In this document: positions 1-7,181 of the stretch, piece by piece | Layout: each line of letters opens with the position of its first letter | How positions within the stretch are numbered: position 1 is the first letter of the stretch | Source of the DNA: Candidatus Margulisiibacteriota bacterium | GTDB taxonomy: Bacteria > Margulisbacteria > WOR-1 > O2-12-FULL-45-9 | DNA length: 17,688 bases | Direction of reading: 5' to 3' | Assembly (NCBI GenBank): GCA_028714935.1 | Contig: JAQTLJ010000005.1 | Span: 1-17,688 of the forward strand | Made by a program: the position numbers and the translations under genes | Notes under the pieces: generated by a model | What the model saw: only the letters and a program-made list of their open reading frames with translations | What the model was told of the DNA's origin: nothing | The model's database searches: none

Positions 1-227
1 TTAGTTTTGGTAATGTGACCAGCGTCACGCCGCGCAGTTTTACGGGAAATTTCAGCAATTATAACTATCAGATCGTCATGACCTATGTGACTACGTCAGA
101 ATTGAACAACCCAGCGACCGGAACGACAAATTTTAAGAATGTAAAAGTGCGGGTCTGGGGCGGGCCGGTAGATCAGCTGGGCACGGTTGAAATTGTTTCT
201 CTGGTAACAACTTATGAAACCCATTAG
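1..227 (+). CDS. Minor pilin, PilV/GspI-like (V1), 3' part only
   Basis: The reading frame is open from base 3 and ends at TAG 225-227; the 5' end, with the prepilin signal and N-terminal helix, lies outside the window. The visible 74 residues are a soluble C-terminal pilin domain rich in Thr, Asn and Val. They resemble the C-terminal half of the pilin at 4593-4985: both have an aromatic NYxYQ or DYSYQ stretch, then VM.(Y/D)(F/V)V, then a K(N/K)(V/I)KV(R/L)(V/I) strand. I therefore call it the paralogue of that gene and a minor pilin by context. Its stop lies 14 bases inside the next pilin gene (ATG at 214), which suggests translational coupling. A GTG at 15 is only an internal codon of this truncated frame. 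Confidence 0.75.
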   Translation, partial: SFGNVTSVTPRSFTGNFSNYNYQIVMTYVTTSELNNPATGTTNFKNVKVRVWGGPVDQLGTVEIVSLVTTYETH

Positions 228-696
228 AACAGGGTTTACCCTGATCGAAACGGTAATTACGCTGGCCCTCCTGGCGGTGGTCGCTTTTGGGATGGGGAGT
301 TTCATCCTCTCTTCCATCCAGGGATGGGTGCTTATTTCTCAGCGGGAATCAGCCGTGACCATCGCTAAATCGGCCATGAACCGGATGACGGCGGAATTGC
401 GGAGGATCAGAACGCCGCAGGACATCTTAATTCATACCAATTCGCAGTGCCGGTATGTCGATATCAGCAATCAAACAATTGATTTCGTGCAAAGCGGGAC
501 AAATTTGCTCAGGAACTCGGATGTTTTGGCGACCGGCCTGAGCAGTCCGGAAGGCTTGCGTTTTACGTTCGTAGACGCGACCGGAGAAAGTACCAGTGTG
601 CATCAGGAAATGCGGAGTATCAGGGTTTTACTGTCGGTTATTTCGGGCCGGCAGATGACGACGCTGGAATCATCCGCCCGGATAAGGAATTTTTAA
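214..696 (+). CDS. Minor pilin, PilW/GspJ-like (W1)
   Basis: This 160 aa protein has a class III prepilin signal: a short basic leader MKPIRTG, the cleavage glycine at residue 7, then FTLIE with Glu at +5 (residue 12), and a hydrophobic helix to about residue 35. Prepilin peptidase should remove the leader and the helix should pack into a pilus or pseudopilus. The globular part begins near residue 45 (AKSAMNRMTAELRRI), a helix typical of PilW/GspJ-like proteins. It shares a QSGxxLxRNSDVL segment and an ending of AR(I/L)RN(F/L) with the pilin at 2656-3129, its paralogue. The start overlaps the previous gene by 14 bp, and the TAATG junction at 694-698 couples it to the next one. Assignment to the PilW/GspJ class comes from size, N-terminus and gene order and is less certain than pilin membership. 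Confidence 0.85.
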   Translation: MKPIRTGFTLIETVITLALLAVVAFGMGSFILSSIQGWVLISQRESAVTIAKSAMNRMTAELRRIRTPQDILIHTNSQCRYVDISNQTIDFVQSGTNLLRNSDVLATGLSSPEGLRFTFVDATGESTSVHQEMRSIRVLLSVISGRQMTTLESSARIRNF

Positions 697-2153
697 TGAG
701 AAAACCACGGGGCCAGGTGATAATTGAAGCGGTTTTTGTCTTGATGATCTTTGCGGTCCTGGGCATGGTGACCGTTTCTCTGCTTTCCGGCGAAAGCACC
801 TCTTCCTTGAAAAATCTTCAGGGCATCCAGGCGATGAATATTGCGGAAGGCGGGATGCGCTTTACCATGGCCGCGTCGCTGGCGGCGGATGTAGATTGGT
901 CTAATAATGCTGATTTTGGCCCAAGATCATTAAATCCCGGGACCTTTACGGTCCGTTATATATCTAAGGAGAAAGATGCCTGCACGATCGAAGTTACCGG
1001 CACGGTCAGCGGGGTTAACCGTAAAATGCAGGCCGGTTTTGCCCGCAGTCGCGCCTTCCCGTCGGCTTTTAACTACGCGCTTTACTGGAAAAATTCAGAA
1101 GCCTCTTCCAGCCCGTTGGAGATCGGTTCAGCTTTAATTGATCCGCGCACGATCAGCGGCAATGTTTTTGTCAATGGGAATGCCAGTGTTTACACAACGT
1201 CACAGGTGATCAGTGGAGAGATCTATGTTCCCACCGGTTTTAATGTTACCGGCGGCGGGATTTACAGCTGGGAGGCGACTTCTTCGCCGCCTCCCTGGCC
1301 TGGCTTGGACAACTCATATTATGTCAATTTAATAAATAGATATGATTCCCATATCCCTGCCGCCGCGCCAAGTTTTACGAAAGGCAGCTCGACCTTTACC
1401 ATTACTTTGACCGGGAATAATATTTCTTATGAAGCTATCTCCATCAACTGGCTTTTTGGAAACCTGACAGTGCGCGGCTCGGGCGAGCTGATCGCGCGCA
1501 CGAATTTCACTGTAAATGGAGATTTAACCGTCATACCGACATCCGGTGAAACGATCGCCCTTATTGCCGGCAATGCTATGACCATCGGTTCGCGCCTGGG
1601 AGATTCAACAAGTCTTAGGAAGGGAACGCACTTGTACACCAGGAGCGGTGAGATGCTCTTCAATAAAGTTGTTCCCGGTTATGGCTCCGTCCAGGCCAGC
1701 GGCATACTGATGATGACAAAAAAGAGGGTGACCTTGAATTGGTATGGCACCTCTCTTGGGGAAAGCTCGATAATTTATATCCCGCCCGATGCCACCGGCA
1801 TACAGAGAGGATTGGATGCCGTCCCTTATGTTGCGGATATCAGCTTTTCCGGCACGGACATATATTATGGGAGCTTGATCTGCGATTGCTCTAACCCGAA
1901 CTACTGGATCAGGTTTTATGACGGGCAGATGCAAGGGATCATCTATGCGCCTATTTCGCCGGTCAGGCTGTACGGGTCCAATTCGGCCATCAGGGGAGCG
2001 GTGGTTTTGGATAAAATATATTCGTTTTATTCTCCCCGCATGGTGGACACTAACCTTACCTGGTCGCCCAACTTTCTTCCCAGTTATATCCCGCCGGGCT
2101 TCACGATCGACGCTTTTTCCGTTATCCCGGGCTCCTGGCAAGAGGTTTATTGA
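696..2153 (+). CDS. Large PilX/GspK-like minor pilin with beta-rich domain (X1)
   Basis: A 485 aa protein with a prepilin-type start: MRKPRG, cleavage after Gly6, then QVIIE with Glu at +5, and a hydrophobic helix to about residue 30. A PilX-like stretch follows (NIAEGGMRFTMAASLAADVDW, roughly residues 48-68). Residues from about 140 to 480 form a large domain rich in Gly, Ser, Thr and Asn. It alternates hydrophobic residues as beta-helical or bactofilin-like folds do (for example NLTVRGSGEL). A CxC pair sits at residues 396 and 398, and the C-terminus ends SWQEVY. All of these are conserved in the paralogue at 3126-4592. The size is far above usual PilX (about 150-200 aa). It probably sits at the pilus tip or acts as an adhesin-like minor pilin; that role is inference. 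Confidence 0.8.
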   Translation: MRKPRGQVIIEAVFVLMIFAVLGMVTVSLLSGESTSSLKNLQGIQAMNIAEGGMRFTMAASLAADVDWSNNADFGPRSLNPGTFTVRYISKEKDACTIEVTGTVSGVNRKMQAGFARSRAFPSAFNYALYWKNSEASSSPLEIGSALIDPRTISGNVFVNGNASVYTTSQVISGEIYVPTGFNVTGGGIYSWEATSSPPPWPGLDNSYYVNLINRYDSHIPAAAPSFTKGSSTFTITLTGNNISYEAISINWLFGNLTVRGSGELIARTNFTVNGDLTVIPTSGETIALIAGNAMTIGSRLGDSTSLRKGTHLYTRSGEMLFNKVVPGYGSVQASGILMMTKKRVTLNWYGTSLGESSIIYIPPDATGIQRGLDAVPYVADISFSGTDIYYGSLICDCSNPNYWIRFYDGQMQGIIYAPISPVRLYGSNSAIRGAVVLDKIYSFYSPRMVDTNLTWSPNFLPSYIPPGFTIDAFSVIPGSWQEVY

Positions 2154-2659
2154 TGAAAAAACGGCGCTCTTTTTCCCTGGTCGAGATAATCATTGTGATG
2201 GCGATCATTGGCATTATTTCGATCGGGGCATTTGTCCTGATCGCCCCTTATAAAACGCTGAAACTTGACGCGGCGGCAAAAAAGATCGCCGCCGACCTGC
2301 AGTACGCGCGCAATCTTGCTTTAACCACTTCGGAATGGTACGGCGTCAGCTTTAATACCGATCCGACCAATTCGTATACGGTTTATAAAACGGACGGCAC
2401 AATTGACACAATTACTGAAGATCCGTCACGGCTCGGGAAAAATTTCATCGTTAATTTAAATGAGATTTATAAGGGAGTGATATTAAAAAGTGTGGATATC
2501 AGCGGCGGCCGGCAGATCGAGTTCCATCCTCTGGGAAAGCCGTATGACGACCATAATGGTTTGGCAATAACAGCGACAGGCACGATCTCGGTGGAGTATT
2601 CCGGCTCGGCCAAAACGATCATTATTACCCCCAATACCGGCGAAATAAGCATTCAATGA
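2153..2659 (+). CDS. GspH/FimT-like pseudopilin
   Basis: A 168 aa pseudopilin. The N-terminus MKKRRS is followed by FSLVEIIIVMAIIGIISIG, a classic pilin helix with Glu at +5 (residue 11). After it comes a helix, AAAKKIAADLQYARNLALTT, then YGVSFN. This helix-then-strand pattern is the hallmark of the GspH/FimT family. The residue before the predicted cleavage site is Ser6 instead of the usual Gly. I start at ATG 2153, which overlaps the upstream TGA by one base; an in-frame TTG three bases earlier is less likely. The stop overlaps the next pilin ATG by 4 bp (ATGA). It is the only pilin class in the cluster seen once, although another copy could lie upstream of the window. Confidence 0.85.
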   Translation: MKKRRSFSLVEIIIVMAIIGIISIGAFVLIAPYKTLKLDAAAKKIAADLQYARNLALTTSEWYGVSFNTDPTNSYTVYKTDGTIDTITEDPSRLGKNFIVNLNEIYKGVILKSVDISGGRQIEFHPLGKPYDDHNGLAITATGTISVEYSGSAKTIIITPNTGEISIQ

Positions 2660-3129
2660 AGCGCGGAATGACTTTAATTGAGAGCATCATGGTTGTGATC
2701 CTGATGGGGATCATGGCTTTTGTCTTTTCCGTCTTTATTTTGGAAGGGGCGGACGCCTGGCGGTTTATCACGGTGCAAAACAACCTGGCCTTATCCAGCC
2801 GGGCGGCCGTTTACATAATGGCCAGAGAAATAAAACGGATCAAGGATGTCGCCAGCCTTACCACCTACGCCTCAACCGAGGTTGCTTTTACCGATGTTGA
2901 TAATAATCCCGTTGCTTTTCGCCAGAGCGGCGCCTATCTTATGCGTAATTCTGATGTCTTGTTGAAAAAATTAAAATTTCCCGGCGGGCTCTTTATTTCT
3001 TATCTTAACGCCAGCGGCCATCAAACGGCAACGCGGGACGAGATCAGGACGATAAATATCCACGTCATAGTGGAGGATGGGACGAATCGTTTCATCGTTG
3101 ATACTGCCGCCCGGTTGAGAAATTTATGA
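2656..3129 (+). CDS. Minor pilin, PilW/GspJ-like (W2)
   Basis: A 157 aa protein and a paralogue of the pilin at 214-696. The leader is very short (MKRG), with cleavage after Gly4, then MTLIE with Glu at +5 (residue 9) and a hydrophobic helix to about residue 28. The soluble part keeps the helix YIMAREIKRIKD, the RQSGAYLMRNSDVL block and the terminal AARLRNL seen in the other copy. It overlaps the upstream pseudopilin by 4 bp and the downstream large pilin by 4 bp, so the three are probably translated as a coupled unit. No Shine-Dalgarno sequence is evident before the ATG, which fits coupling. Function within the minor-pilin complex is inferred from family and order. Confidence 0.85.
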   Translation: MKRGMTLIESIMVVILMGIMAFVFSVFILEGADAWRFITVQNNLALSSRAAVYIMAREIKRIKDVASLTTYASTEVAFTDVDNNPVAFRQSGAYLMRNSDVLLKKLKFPGGLFISYLNASGHQTATRDEIRTINIHVIVEDGTNRFIVDTAARLRNL

Positions 3130-4592
3130 GCAAGAACAAGCGCGGGTTTACGCTGCTAACGGCTGTTTTTCTGGTTTTGGTCTTTACGCTGCTGGCGATC
3201 GCCGCTTCAACTTTTATTTCCTCCGCTTCGGTGATCGCCGTTAAAAATTATAATTCGATCCGCGCGTTTTATATTGCCGAAGCGGGCCTGCGCTTTGCTA
3301 TCGTATCGTCACTTGAGACAAGCTCGGATTGGAGAAATATCGGGCAGTTTTCCGGTGATTTCGCCGGCGGCACATTTACCGTGCAAAATGTGAGCCCGGA
3401 AGTTGAATCCGCGATTCTAAAGGTTACGGGAGTTTATCCCAAGAGCGGGCCGCAAAATGTTCGTCGGGTGATCCAGCAGGGCTTTATCAGGAGTTACCGT
3501 TTGCCGGACGCGTTCAGTTATGCCGTTTACTGGCGGAATTCATCAGGGTCAACCGATAGGTTGACGGTCGGCGGCATCCTTTTCGGCTGCGATTTGACCG
3601 GTAACTGTTTCGGCGACGGCAACTTTTCCGTGAATTCGAATTCCAGTGTTACCGGGGGGACGATCTATGTTTCGCCGGGCCATGATGTCAACGGCTCAGG
3701 CACTTATACCTGGGAGGTGCTCTCCGCTTTTCCCAGTTGGCCGTTATTGAACAATTCATATTATACCGGGCTGATCAATCGCTATGACGCGCTCATCCCG
3801 GCGACGGCGGCCCCCGCCTATCCTTATTCTGGCTCCAGCGCGACGATTACTTTGCATGGCGAAACGATAACTTACGAATCGATCACTATCGGCTCTGCGG
3901 GCAGTTTGACCTTGTATGGTTCCGGCGAGCTGGTTTCCCGGGGCGATTTTATTGTCCAGGGCAGCTTAAAAGTTCAGCCGAATACCGGCGAGGCGATCGC
4001 CTTGATCGCGCATGACGGCATGACAATGAGCTCCATCTACCCTAATTCTGCCCGGCTTTATCCCGGGACCCGTCTTTATTCCGTTAATGATATTTGCCGG
4101 TTCAATAAGGTCTTCAGCGGGACCTACGGCTCGGTTGAGTGCCATACGGTTTTAATTATGTCCAAGACCCGCGTAACCATCAATTGGTTCGGCAGTCGGA
4201 TACTTGATGACTCCATAATTTACATCCCGCCGTCAGCGACGGGCAGTAAGGCCTGGTATGAGCCCGATTACTATGTGGTCGACGTGACGCTGACATCAAC
4301 CGATATTTTTCGCGGGAGCATTATTTGCGACTGCGGCAACCCGACGCGGCTGGTCAAGTTCGGGGGAGGGAGCATGATGGGGATCATTTATTCGCCGATT
4401 TCCCCGGTCAGATTGTTTGAGGCGAATATCCATGGCTCGGTTGTGACCGACAAATTTTTATATTACTTCAACCAGAACAATTTTGACGCCGATATCGATT
4501 GGGCGCAGTCATTCTTGCCCAGTTTGCCGCCGCCGGGCATTTCCCAGGAAGTGGTTTCTTTTATGCCAAGCTCCTGGCAGGAGATATATTAA
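3126..4592 (+). CDS. Large PilX/GspK-like minor pilin with beta-rich domain (X2)
   Basis: A 488 aa protein closely related to the product of 696-2153 over its whole length. The prepilin signal is MSKNKRG, cleaved after Gly7, followed by FTLLT; the +5 position is Thr instead of Glu, and the hydrophobic helix runs to about residue 30. A PilX-like IAEAGLRFA segment follows (about residues 51-59). The large C-terminal domain keeps the VYWRNS, SWP.LNNSYY, INRYD, SGEL, TGEAIALIA and SIIYIPPSATG blocks, the CxC pair (residues 401 and 403), SPISPVRL, and the final SWQEIY. Loss of the +5 Glu and large size are features of GspK, the tip pseudopilin of type II secretion systems. A tip role here is inferred. 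Confidence 0.8.
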   Translation: MSKNKRGFTLLTAVFLVLVFTLLAIAASTFISSASVIAVKNYNSIRAFYIAEAGLRFAIVSSLETSSDWRNIGQFSGDFAGGTFTVQNVSPEVESAILKVTGVYPKSGPQNVRRVIQQGFIRSYRLPDAFSYAVYWRNSSGSTDRLTVGGILFGCDLTGNCFGDGNFSVNSNSSVTGGTIYVSPGHDVNGSGTYTWEVLSAFPSWPLLNNSYYTGLINRYDALIPATAAPAYPYSGSSATITLHGETITYESITIGSAGSLTLYGSGELVSRGDFIVQGSLKVQPNTGEAIALIAHDGMTMSSIYPNSARLYPGTRLYSVNDICRFNKVFSGTYGSVECHTVLIMSKTRVTINWFGSRILDDSIIYIPPSATGSKAWYEPDYYVVDVTLTSTDIFRGSIICDCGNPTRLVKFGGGSMMGIIYSPISPVRLFEANIHGSVVTDKFLYYFNQNNFDADIDWAQSFLPSLPPPGISQEVVSFMPSSWQEIY

Positions 4593-4985
4593 ATGAGCGG
4601 GAGAAAAGGTTTTACTTTAGTCGAAATCATTATTTCTATTATTATTACCGGGATAGTGATGTATGCGGTGCTCGCTATTTTTATCACCTCAAGTGTTAAA
4701 GGCGTCAATATTGAGATCTTTACCACTGCCCAATCACTGGCGGAAGGTAAAATGGAGCAGGTGATGGCCAGATCTTTTTCTGTCGTGACCGGTGAAAGCC
4801 AGGCAAATTATTCCGGTGATCTGGCTGATTACAGCTATCAGGTCATGGTTGATTTTGTTTCCCGCGAAGCTTTGGACCAACCGGTCGCTTATGAAACGGA
4901 TTATAAGAAGATCAAGGTTCTGATCAGGCATCCCAAATTAGGGTATCCGACCCAGGTCGATTCGCTTAAAGTCAGCCTTGACTAA
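4593..4985 (+). CDS. Minor pilin, PilV/GspI-like (V2)
   Basis: A complete 130 aa pilin-like protein: MSGRKG, cleavage after Gly6, then FTLVE with Glu at +5 (residue 11), and an Ile-rich helix to about residue 33. After the helix comes an AQSLAEGKMEQVMAR segment, typical of the PilV/GspI class, which often reads QAxxLAxxxLE. The C-terminal part (about residues 68-130) resembles the partial protein at the left edge of the window. It follows the large pilin directly, with the ATG right after the preceding TAA. The stop codon TAA (4983-4985) touches the -35 box of the next operon's promoter, so this is probably the last gene of the pilin operon. Confidence 0.85.
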   Translation: MSGRKGFTLVEIIISIIITGIVMYAVLAIFITSSVKGVNIEIFTTAQSLAEGKMEQVMARSFSVVTGESQANYSGDLADYSYQVMVDFVSREALDQPVAYETDYKKIKVLIRHPKLGYPTQVDSLKVSLD

Positions 4986-5005
4986 TGTTGTATATCCGAT
5001 ATAAT
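4978..5005 (+). promoter_or_regulatory. Sigma70-type promoter for pilMN, predicted leaderless
   Basis: TTGACT (4978-4983) and a perfect TATAAT (5000-5005) are separated by 16 bases. The -35 box overlaps the last codons and stop of the preceding pilin gene. A start point about 7 bases past the -10 box falls at about 5012, only two bases before the pilMN ATG at 5014, and no Shine-Dalgarno sequence is present. The transcript would be leaderless or nearly so. Confidence 0.75.
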
Positions 5006-5013
5006 AACGGCAA

Positions 5014-6657
5014 ATGACAGCCCAGAGATCGGTATTGGGAATCGACCTGCGTGTGACTTCGGTCAAGGTGGTCGAAGTTGAAAAAGGCAAAGACAAACCG
5101 GTTATTAAAAACTGGGGTCTGGCCGAAATCCCTTACTTTTTAATTGATAAACACCCCCAAAAAGAAGATGCCCAGGCGGAGACGCTGCGCAAGCTGATCA
5201 AAAGCAAAAAAATCGAAACCAAAGAGGCGGTAGTGGTAGTGGGCGGCAGCGACGTTTTTATCAAGATCTTCACTCTGGCGGAGATATCCAAAGCGGAAGT
5301 AGTGGAAGTCATTAAATGGAAGTTTGCCGAAGAGATCCCTTTTCCGGTCGAAGATGCCCTGGTTGATTTTTATCCTTTGACCGGCGCACAACACGGCGTC
5401 AATGAAAAAGTTGATTATGTCGCGGCCTGCGTTCATAAAAACACTTTTCGTGAGATCGAACAGATCATCCGCAAGGCCGGCTTAAAACTGCTGGCGATCG
5501 CGATTTTGCCCGATGCCTTGCAGAAGGTCTTTTCCTCTGAGATGCAAAAAGATAACAAAAAGATCGTGTCGCTGATCTACATGGGGAAGCGCACGACCAA
5601 TATCAGCATCCTGAAAGACGGCAATCTGGAATTTAATCGTGAGCTGAGCATTGGCGGCGAGAACATCACGCTGGCGATGTCCGGCGTACTGGTTTCTTCG
5701 GAAGGCAGGGTGGAGATCAATCCTGAGGAAGCTGAAAAGATCAAGGTTGAACACGGCGTCCCGGTGATGGTTGAAGGGTATCCGCAACTCGAAGACATTC
5801 CGATCTCCCAGCTGCAAGCGATGGTGCGGCCGGCGCTGGAACGGATCCAGGATGAGATCGTCAGAACTTTTGAATATTATAAAGGGCAAACCGGCGAGGC
5901 TGCGGTTGACAAGGTCATCCTGACCGGCGGCAGCGCCATGACCAAGAACCTGGCAAACTTCCTGGCGGAAGGCTTGGGGATTCCGGTGGTGGCGGGGAAC
6001 GTACTGGAGAGCTTTGCTCTCGATGAAAAACTTGATGACCGGGCAGCGCTGGAAAGTGTTATCCCCCGCTTATCGGCGGCCATTGGAGCCACTTTGGTCG
6101 GCGACGAACGGATCAACCTGGAACCGGAGGAAGTTAAGCATCACTGGAAGGTCGTAGCGCAAAGAGTATTAAAACCCCAGTATCTGGCCTCATTATATAT
6201 TGGTTTTATCACGTTGTTTTACGCCATTTTTTGGTTCCAGGCGTATAACTTAAAAAATGAAGTTTCTGATATTGAGCGGAAACTGGATGTCCTGAAGCCC
6301 AGGTTGGCGACTTTGGATGTTATTGAGCAAACCGCCCAAGAAGCAGAGAAGAAACGGTTCCTAATGGAATCCTACAAAGCAAAAAGGACGCGCATGCCAA
6401 AAGTGTTCGTGGAATTGAGCCGGCTGGTCCCGCAGAGCATTTACATTAATGTGCTAAATATGACGCCGACAGAAGTGCATCTCTGGGGGACGGTTTTCGA
6501 GAAAGGGGACACGCCGGAAAATATCTTATCGCGGTTCGTTTTGTCTTTGTCGGCTTCAGAATATTTTTCTAACGTTAAGCTGATCCAGGCCAATAAGGGC
6601 TACGACTATATTCAGGATTCATTTAATTTTGAGATTGTGGCGGAGATGGGGATGTAA
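5014..6657 (+). CDS. pilM: Fused PilM-PilN type IV pilus assembly protein
   Basis: A 547 aa protein combining two normally separate platform components. Residues 1-366 are PilM, an actin-like cytoplasmic ATP-binding protein: LGIDLRVTSVKVVEV (8-22) is the first phosphate-binding strand, FAEEIPFP (104-111) is typical of PilM, and LTGGSAMTKNLANFLAEGL (303-321) is the adenosine-side motif. Residues 367-371 read INLEP, resembling the INLLP start of PilN that docks into PilM. Residues about 388-411 are one membrane helix, then a coiled-coil-like stretch (412-455) and a PilN periplasmic domain to the end. The layout (cytoplasmic actin-like domain, one helix, periplasmic domain) is that of GspL of type II secretion. 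The frame is continuous, with no stop or internal start that would split it. The gene leads the pilus platform operon and its TAA is one base from the pilO ATG. Confidence 0.9.
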   Translation: MTAQRSVLGIDLRVTSVKVVEVEKGKDKPVIKNWGLAEIPYFLIDKHPQKEDAQAETLRKLIKSKKIETKEAVVVVGGSDVFIKIFTLAEISKAEVVEVIKWKFAEEIPFPVEDALVDFYPLTGAQHGVNEKVDYVAACVHKNTFREIEQIIRKAGLKLLAIAILPDALQKVFSSEMQKDNKKIVSLIYMGKRTTNISILKDGNLEFNRELSIGGENITLAMSGVLVSSEGRVEINPEEAEKIKVEHGVPVMVEGYPQLEDIPISQLQAMVRPALERIQDEIVRTFEYYKGQTGEAAVDKVILTGGSAMTKNLANFLAEGLGIPVVAGNVLESFALDEKLDDRAALESVIPRLSAAIGATLVGDERINLEPEEVKHHWKVVAQRVLKPQYLASLYIGFITLFYAIFWFQAYNLKNEVSDIERKLDVLKPRLATLDVIEQTAQEAEKKRFLMESYKAKRTRMPKVFVELSRLVPQSIYINVLNMTPTEVHLWGTVFEKGDTPENILSRFVLSLSASEYFSNVKLIQANKGYDYIQDSFNFEIVAEMGM

Positions 6658-6658
6658 T

Positions 6659-7180
6659 ATGGCGCCTGTTAAACTATCAGAAAGAGAAAAAAGGCTGGTG
6701 ATCATCACCGGAGCCTTGTTGGTTTTTTATGTCTTTTATCAATTTTTACTTGTCCCTAAATGGGGCGAGGTTGGCAGGCTTAAGGATCAGGCAAGAAAGG
6801 TGCGGCTTGAGCTGAGGATCGCCGAAGGTAAAATGAAAATATTGGAAGCGATGGAAAAGAGCCTCGGGGCGATGCCGGAAATGAATGTTTCTTCCGCTTC
6901 CAACGAGCAAAAAGCGCTTGAAGTATTTAAAGCGATCTCTCAAGCGGCCTCGAACTCGAAGTTGAACTTATCCTCGATCAGGCCGATCGTTGATAATGAT
7001 CAAGAAAAGGGATTGAGATTTGAAATATCCTGCACTGGGAAATATAAAAATCTCTATACCTTCTTGGAAATGATGCACGGCTTAAATTTGCCGATTATGA
7101 TCGACTCCTTGGAGGTCAACGGCGGAGGAGAGACGTCGCCGACGTTGAGCATTAAGATGCAATTATCGGCGCATTATTAG
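6659..7180 (+). CDS. pilO: PilO-like inner-membrane pilus assembly protein
   Basis: A 173 aa protein starting MAPVKLSEREKRLVI, with one membrane helix (about residues 13-31), then a charged coiled-coil-like segment (about 38-65) and a periplasmic ferredoxin-like domain. That domain contains LSSIRPI, LRFEISCTGKYKNLYTFLEMMHGL and a final strand LSIKMQLSAHY, the usual PilO pattern. PilO pairs with PilN in the periplasm and links the inner-membrane platform to PilP and the secretin. The ATG at 6659 lies one base after the upstream stop; an in-frame ATG at 6629 lies inside pilMN and is unlikely, as the family starts close to the membrane helix. Its place after PilN and before PilP supports the name. 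Confidence 0.88.
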   Translation: MAPVKLSEREKRLVIITGALLVFYVFYQFLLVPKWGEVGRLKDQARKVRLELRIAEGKMKILEAMEKSLGAMPEMNVSSASNEQKALEVFKAISQAASNSKLNLSSIRPIVDNDQEKGLRFEISCTGKYKNLYTFLEMMHGLNLPIMIDSLEVNGGGETSPTLSIKMQLSAHY

Positions 7181-7181
7181 C

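Noticed and set aside
2150..2155. TTG at 2150 as start of the GspH-like gene
   Set aside because: ATG at 2153 directly follows in frame and makes the common one-base TGATG overlap; the TTG adds only one residue.
5014..6657. T2SS gspL in place of a pilM-pilN fusion
   Set aside because: The N-terminal part has PilM motifs and the neighbours are pilO, a pilP-like gene and pilQ; no T2SS-specific ATPase or major pseudopilin lies beside it. The GspL resemblance is kept as a finding.
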